Source: Flavobacterium sp. CS20 (GTDB taxonomy: Bacteria > Bacteroidota > Bacteroidia > Flavobacteriales > Flavobacteriaceae). Taken from it: a DNA stretch of 64,000 bases. The stretch is from NCBI RefSeq assembly GCF_018080005.1, contig NZ_CP073015.1:1240001-1304000 (forward strand), read 5' to 3'. Below are positions 59,029-64,000 of this stretch, piece by piece (positions within the stretch are counted from its first letter, which is position 1; the number at the start of each line of letters is the position of its first letter). A model generated the notes under the pieces. The model saw only the letters and a program-made list of their open reading frames with translations, was not told the origin of the DNA and made no database searches. A program made the position numbers and the translations under genes.

Positions 59029-62000
59029 TCACATATTCCGCCTATATTGTCCACCAACTTCAAACAAAGCATCGGTTATTTGTCCTAAAGAACAGTATTT
59101 AGTAACTTCCATCAAACTGTCAAACATATTGTCATTTTTGATAGCGGTCTTCTTCAAATTGTCCAACAAATCTTCTGCCCTATCTTGATAGGTTTTATGC
59201 AGATTTTTCAAGTTGTTAATTTGATATTCTTTTTCATCTTCCGTTGCACGAATGACTTCTCTTGGCTTAACCGTTGGCGAACCTTTGCTACTCAAGAACG
59301 TATTGACGCCAATGATAGGAAATTTACCGTTATGCTTAAGCGTTTCATAATACAAACTTTCTTCTTGAATTTTACTGCGTTGATACATCGTTTCCATGGC
59401 ACCTAAAACGCCACCGCGTTCAGTCAATCTATCAAATTCAAGCAATACGGCTTCTTCTACCAAGTCTGTTAATTCTTCAATGATAAACGAACCTTGAATC
59501 GGGTTTTCATTTTTGGCTAAACCTAATTCTTTATTGATAATCAATTGAATCGCCATCGCACGTCTTACTGACTCTTCGGTTGGTGTGGTTATAGCTTCAT
59601 CATAGGCATTGGTGTGCAATGAATTGCAATTATCATAAATGGCATAAAGAGCTTGAAGTGTGGTTCTGATATCATTAAAATCTATTTCCTGAACGTGCAG
59701 TGAACGACCAGAAGTTTGGATGTGGTATTTCAACATCTGTGCTCGTGGATTGGCTTTGTATTTTTCTTTCATCGCTTTAGCCCATATTCTACGTGCAACA
59801 CGACCTATAACTGCGTATTCTGGATCAATACCATTGGAAAAAAAGAACGATAAATTCGGTCCAAATTTATTGATATCCATTCCACGACTCAAGTAATATT
59901 CCACATAGGTAAATCCGTTAGACAAGGTTAAAGCCAATTGAGTAATCGGATTGGCACCAGCTTCAGCTATGTGATAACCCGAAATTGAAACCGAATAGAA
60001 ATTTCTAACTTTATTTCTGATAAACGATTCTTGCACATCACCCATTAAACGCAAAGCAAATTCGGTTGAAAAAATACAAGTGTTTTGAGCTTGGTCTTCT
60101 TTGAGTATATCAGCTTGAACCGTTCCACGAACCACAGAAATAGTGTCTTGTTTTATCTTTTCATACACATCTTTCGGCAATACCATATCGCCAGTAACGC
60201 CAAGTAGCATCAAACCTAAACCGTCGTTGCCTTCTGGCAAAAGCCCATTTTGCTTCTTATCAAAGGGAAGAAACGCTTTACCATTTTTGCAAATATATCT
60301 TGGAATCGAAGTCTTCTTATCCTTGTAAATTGTCTCGATTTTGGCTTCAACTTCTTTTTCTAAACCATTCTCTTTGATATATTTTTCACACTGTTGGTCA
60401 ATAGCTGCATTCATAAAAAAGCCAAGTAGCATTGGTGCTGGACCGTTAATCGTCATACTTACTGAAGTCATCGGGTCAGCCAAATCAAATCCTGAATAGA
60501 GTTTTTTGGCATCGTCTAAACAACAAATCGACACGCCAGCATTGCCTATTTTCCCATAAATATCTGGTCTGTAATCTGGGTCGCTACCGTAAAGTGTTAC
60601 CGAATCAAATGCTGTTGAAAGGCGTTTTGCAGGCAAGCCGAGACTGACATAGTGAAATCTTCTATTGGTACGTTCTGGTCCGCCTTCGCCAGCAAACATT
60701 CGGGTTGGGTCTTCGCCTGTTCGTTTAAATGGATATAAACCTGCGGTGTAAGGAAATTGCCCTGGCACGTTTTCTTGTAGCATCCATTTGAGCAAATCGC
60801 CCCAAGCTTGATATTTTGGCAAAGCAACTTTTGGTATTTTTAGGTGAGATAAAGATTCGGTATGGGTTTCGATTTTAATTTCTTTGTCTCTGACTTTAAA
60901 ACTATAAACCTCATCGTTATATCGTTGTTGAACTTTATCCCAATTTAAAATTTTTTCCCAATGATAAGGATTTAAGTCCATTTTCACTTTATCAAATTCG
61001 CTTTTTAAAAGCTTGATAAACTCTTTATTTTCTTTGGTGATATAAGATTGTAAATCGTCTTCATCAATACCATTTGAATCCAATTTTAAAGATGAAGCCT
61101 CAGCTGTTGAAACCAAAGTAGTGTATATACCAAAAAGCCGTTGAGCAACTTTCACTTGGTTTTCAACATCGTCGTCATAAGCACGATTGTTTTCAGCAAT
61201 TTCAGATAAATATCTTGTTCGTTTTGGTGGAATGATATAGATTTTTTCAGACATTTCATCTGAAATTTCAAAATTGCTTGTTAGCTGAGATGAAGTTTTT
61301 TCTTCCATACAATCCATGATTTTTTTGTATAGAATATTCATACCAGGATCGTTGAATTGAGATGCAATGGTGCCGTAAACGGGAAGTGAATCTAAATCCG
61401 CATCCCAAAGGTTGTGATTGCGTTGGTATTGTTTTTTGACGTCTCGTAGAGCATCTTTTGCTCCGCGTTTGTCAAATTTGTTAATCGCAACCAAATCTGC
61501 AAAATCTAGCATATCTATTTTTTCAAGTTGTGTGGCAGACCCAAATTCTGGCGTCATCACATAAAGCGAAACATCGCAATGATCGAGAATTTCGGTATCA
61601 CTTTGCCCAATACCAGAAGTTTCGAGAATAATCATATCAAATTGAGCCGCTTTAAGCACTTCAACAGCATCTTGAACATATTTAGACAATGCTAAGTTGG
61701 ATTGCCTTGTTGCTAAAGACCGCATATAAACACGAGGTGAATTGATAGCATTCATCCGAATTCTGTCGCCGAGTAAAGCACCACCTGTTTTACGTTTAGA
61801 TGGGTCAACAGAAATGATGCCTAAAGTTTTATCATCAAAATCCACTAAAAACCGACGAACCAATTCATCGACCAAAGAAGATTTTCCAGAACCGCCTGTT
61901 CCAGTGATGCCCAAAATAGGAACTGATGCCCCATTGGAAGCCCCATCTAAATCTTCCCTCGAGGGAAAGACTTTTTTATAATCTTTCTGGTTATTTTCGG

Positions 62001-62580
62001 CTAATGATATTAGCCTTGAAATGGTAGTCACTTCTTTTTTCTTTAAAGAATTTAAAACTTGGTTTGAAGACATTTTTTTCAACTGAGAAGCGTCATAATT
62101 AGCAGGTAAGGCTTTCTCTCCTTTAGGGAGATCAAGTGGGGTTTCAGAAGCTTTCACCAAATCATTAATCATCCCCTGCAAACCCATTTCCCGACCGTCG
62201 TCTGGTGAATAAATTCGAGTAATGCCGTAGTCCATAAGTTCTTTGATTTCTTCCTCAAGAATGACACCGCCACCACCACCAAAAATCTTGATATGGGATG
62301 CTCCTTTCTCTTGAAGTAAATCATACATGTATTTAAAATACTCGTTGTGACCGCCTTGATAGGATGTCATAGCTATAGCATTGGCATCTTCTTGAATGGC
62401 ACAATTCACTACTTCATCAACACTTCTATCGTGGCTAAGATGAATCACTTCTACACCTGTGGATTGAATAATGCGACGCATAATGTTGATTGCAAGATCG
62501 TGACCATCAAACAATGAAGCGACTGTAACGATTCTTACATTATGTTTAGGTTTGTAAATTTTAGTCTGTTGCATAGTCAA
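59029..62580 (-). CDS. icmF: Fused isobutyryl-CoA mutase IcmF
   Basis: Adenosylcobalamin enzyme interconverting isobutyryl-CoA and n-butyryl-CoA, with its G-protein chaperone fused in one 1183-residue chain. The B12 domain (about 15-150) has [12 protein letters not shown] with the axial His, and GGGGG near 98. The MeaI-like GTPase domain (about 215-420) has Walker [10 protein letters not shown] and NKFDKRG. The mutase TIM barrel (about 560-1090) has [23 protein letters not shown] and the BGAD-type loops. The C-terminus ends in the usual VGGQYRRNM. Length and domain order match IcmF rather than methylmalonyl-CoA mutase. The B12 supply genes are not in the window. Confidence 0.95.
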   Translation of the reverse strand: MTMQQTKIYKPKHNVRIVTVASLFDGHDLAINIMRRIIQSTGVEVIHLSHDRSVDEVVNCAIQEDANAIAMTSYQGGHNEYFKYMYDLLQEKGASHIKIFGGGGGVILEEEIKELMDYGITRIYSPDDGREMGLQGMINDLVKASETPLDLPKGEKALPANYDASQLKKMSSNQVLNSLKKKEVTTISRLISLAENNQKDYKKVFPSREDLDGASNGASVPILGITGTGGSGKSSLVDELVRRFLVDFDDKTLGIISVDPSKRKTGGALLGDRIRMNAINSPRVYMRSLATRQSNLALSKYVQDAVEVLKAAQFDMIILETSGIGQSDTEILDHCDVSLYVMTPEFGSATQLEKIDMLDFADLVAINKFDKRGAKDALRDVKKQYQRNHNLWDADLDSLPVYGTIASQFNDPGMNILYKKIMDCMEEKTSSQLTSNFEISDEMSEKIYIIPPKRTRYLSEIAENNRAYDDDVENQVKVAQRLFGIYTTLVSTAEASSLKLDSNGIDEDDLQSYITKENKEFIKLLKSEFDKVKMDLNPYHWEKILNWDKVQQRYNDEVYSFKVRDKEIKIETHTESLSHLKIPKVALPKYQAWGDLLKWMLQENVPGQFPYTAGLYPFKRTGEDPTRMFAGEGGPERTNRRFHYVSLGLPAKRLSTAFDSVTLYGSDPDYRPDIYGKIGNAGVSICCLDDAKKLYSGFDLADPMTSVSMTINGPAPMLLGFFMNAAIDQQCEKYIKENGLEKEVEAKIETIYKDKKTSIPRYICKNGKAFLPFDKKQNGLLPEGNDGLGLMLLGVTGDMVLPKDVYEKIKQDTISVVRGTVQADILKEDQAQNTCIFSTEFALRLMGDVQESFIRNKVRNFYSVSISGYHIAEAGANPITQLALTLSNGFTYVEYYLSRGMDINKFGPNLSFFFSNGIDPEYAVIGRVARRIWAKAMKEKYKANPRAQMLKYHIQTSGRSLHVQEIDFNDIRTTLQALYAIYDNCNSLHTNAYDEAITTPTEESVRRAMAIQLIINKELGLAKNENPIQGSFIIEELTDLVEEAVLLEFDRLTERGGVLGAMETMYQRSKIQEESLYYETLKHNGKFPIIGVNTFLSSKGSPTVKPREVIRATEDEKEYQINNLKNLHKTYQDRAEDLLDNLKKTAIKNDNMFDSLMEVTKYCSLGQITDALFEVGGQYRRNM

Positions 62581-62772
62581 TTATAGATTTTATCAAAAAA
62601 CGTTTGTAAATTTAAGAATTTACAAATAATATGCGTCTTATATAAGCTAAAAGTAAGATTCTTTTAAAAATAAATCACCTGAATTTATATAGGCAATTCA
62701 TTTCAGGCTTATAAGGGAGTCAAATAGTGGTTTTTTACTAAAATTATGGATTTGTGATTTCATATAAAATCA

Positions 62773-64000
62773 TCAATAATATATACACCACCGATCTACT
62801 TTTTTTATTTGCATATCATCTAAATATTTCTGAATATCAGAAACGATATCTTTTGAACATTTAACAACCAAGAGTCCTTTGTTATATTCTAAAAAATCAA
62901 TCAGCTTTTTAAAATCATTATCATTTTCTAAATTCCAATAATAGTTTTGATAATTTGTATCTTTTTCAAACCTAACTTCTCTTTTGGTGTCGTATCTATC
63001 AAGATGTATTTGTATAGTTTTTTCGTGCAAATAAAATGGCATTGATGAAAGTCTCTTGTCAAAAACGGCAACTTTGTGCTTTCCTGCTTTGTTTTCTAAA
63101 TCCCTTATTTCTTTAGCCAAAGACTTTGTGCTATTGATTAAGTTTGGATTTTGATTACCTACAACTCTAAAGGTAACCAATATCATCATAATAAACAAGA
63201 AACTTAAACTCATCAATTTTGAATATTGAGATTTAATTAGGTTTAAATTTGAATAGATTATGGTCGCCACAAAAAACAGGAGTAAAAAAATAAAATAAAG
63301 AGATTTGATTTTTAATAAACTCAAAAAATAAGCCACAGTAAAACCTACAAAAAGAATTACAAATAATACCTTATAGGTTTTGATAAAATACTTAATAAAT
63401 TTATTTTTTGAATGGTAAATCAAATAACTTGATAGTATTGCTAAATATATAAATATGGGCAAAATATATAACACCCGTTTTGAGCTAAACAATGAAAAAC
63501 AAAGTAAAACAACACCCAAATTGATCAATAAAAATTTTACTTTAGGATTAATTGAAAAGTTCTTTTTAAAATAATCTATAACTTGAAAGATTAAAAATAT
63601 TACCCAAGGAAAACCTAAAGCAGGAATCAAAACCAAAAAATACCAAAACGGCTTGTCTCGATTAAACGTTTCAGCATTTAAAGCTCTTTCAATGGTATGT
63701 TTTTTGAAAAAATAGTCCCATAATTCTGGGGTTTCTTTTACAACTATTGCAAACCAGGATACAGAAATTCCCAAAAAAATCAAAACAGATAAAAAAAGGT
63801 GATAATTAAACTTGAATTTTTTCTTAAAAATAATAAAATAAGTTATTACAAACACCACAAATGGCAACAACACAACAGGACCTTTAGTCAAAAAACCTAA
63901 ACCCAAAGCCACTGCAGAAAGATAGAGACCGTATATTTTATGCTTCTGTTTATACAACAGCCAAAAATAAATACCGATTATTTCAAATGTTGTTAAAAAA
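62773..64000 (-). CDS. ArnT/PMT-like membrane glycosyltransferase (partial)
   Basis: The frame is open to the window edge, so the N-terminus is missing. At least 409 residues are visible. Multiple membrane helices follow the pattern of GT-C transferases (LGLGFLTKGPVVLLPFVVFV; KPFWYFLVLIPALGFPWVIFL) and there is a soluble C-terminal domain. The FLTKGP segment and the following KHTIERALN loop are typical of the ArnT/dolichyl-phosphate mannosyltransferase-like family, which moves sugars from polyprenyl carriers to lipid A or protein. The catalytic Asp of the first loop would be outside the window. Acceptor unknown. Confidence 0.78.
   Translation of the reverse strand, partial: FLTTFEIIGIYFWLLYKQKHKIYGLYLSAVALGLGFLTKGPVVLLPFVVFVITYFIIFKKKFKFNYHLFLSVLIFLGISVSWFAIVVKETPELWDYFFKKHTIERALNAETFNRDKPFWYFLVLIPALGFPWVIFLIFQVIDYFKKNFSINPKVKFLLINLGVVLLCFSLFSSKRVLYILPIFIYLAILSSYLIYHSKNKFIKYFIKTYKVLFVILFVGFTVAYFLSLLKIKSLYFIFLLLFFVATIIYSNLNLIKSQYSKLMSLSFLFIMMILVTFRVVGNQNPNLINSTKSLAKEIRDLENKAGKHKVAVFDKRLSSMPFYLHEKTIQIHLDRYDTKREVRFEKDTNYQNYYWNLENDNDFKKLIDFLEYNKGLLVVKCSKDIVSDIQKYLDDMQIKKVDRWCIYY

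Overview
The window is AT-rich chromosomal DNA of a marine-type Flavobacteriaceae bacterium (Bacteroidota). The lineage call rests on gene content rather than a marker gene. It carries type IX secretion and gliding genes in the flavobacterial order cdd-porV-porU/gldJ-murF, a secreted protease with a T9SS C-terminal sorting domain, DUF4252 and DUF5683 proteins, a parA-parB-DUF5683-dapB-lepB-wbqC cluster, and promoters of the Bacteroidota form TTG-N19-TAnnTTTG. I cannot name the genus from sequence alone. Almost everything is housekeeping, with no prophage, IS transposase, CRISPR array or defence island.

Layout. 1-7.9 kb: secreted M36 protease, asd, a TonB-receptor-like barrel, and a broken isoaspartyl peptidase. 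7.9-13.4 kb: a CvpA protein, an uncharacterised outer-membrane protein and an AsmA-like protein. 13.5-22.2 kb: broken cdd, porV, porU, broken gldJ and murF, the T9SS/gliding block. 22.2-26.2 kb: MATE exporter and a vWA/AAA+ pair. 26.3-30.8 kb: rimP-nusA-infB. 30.9-34.9 kb: two universal stress proteins, a receiver-CRP regulator and a PAS histidine kinase. 35.5-47.9 kb: proline dehydrogenase, aroB, miaE, dnaX, lon, mfd and sucC. 48.0-51.0 kb: FAH-family hydrolase, cinA, smpB and tRNA-Ser(TGA). 51.1-53.1 kb: an ECF sigma factor module with two DUF4252 proteins. 53.4-58.6 kb: parA, parB, DUF5683, dapB, lepB, wbqC. 59.0-64.0 kb: a fused isobutyryl-CoA mutase (icmF) and a partial ArnT-like glycosyltransferase that runs off the edge.

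Two things stand out. First, at least six genes are disrupted by single-base lesions: iaaA-like, cdd, the CRP-type regulator, lepB and parB each look like a 1-nt deletion, and gldJ carries an in-frame TAA where CAA is expected. Several of these are essential or core functions, so either this assembly has a deletion-biased error mode or the genome is decaying. Reads must decide.

Second, a non-coding mobile repeat occurs three times (35.1, 40.2 and 58.8 kb). Two copies are exactly 205 bp, have inverted termini (TGAGTTCGAT type), enclose an 80-nt imperfect hairpin and are flanked by perfect 8-bp direct repeats (AATTATAA and TGTTATAA). The third lost its right end beside icmF. This is a MITE-like family with no transposase in the window.
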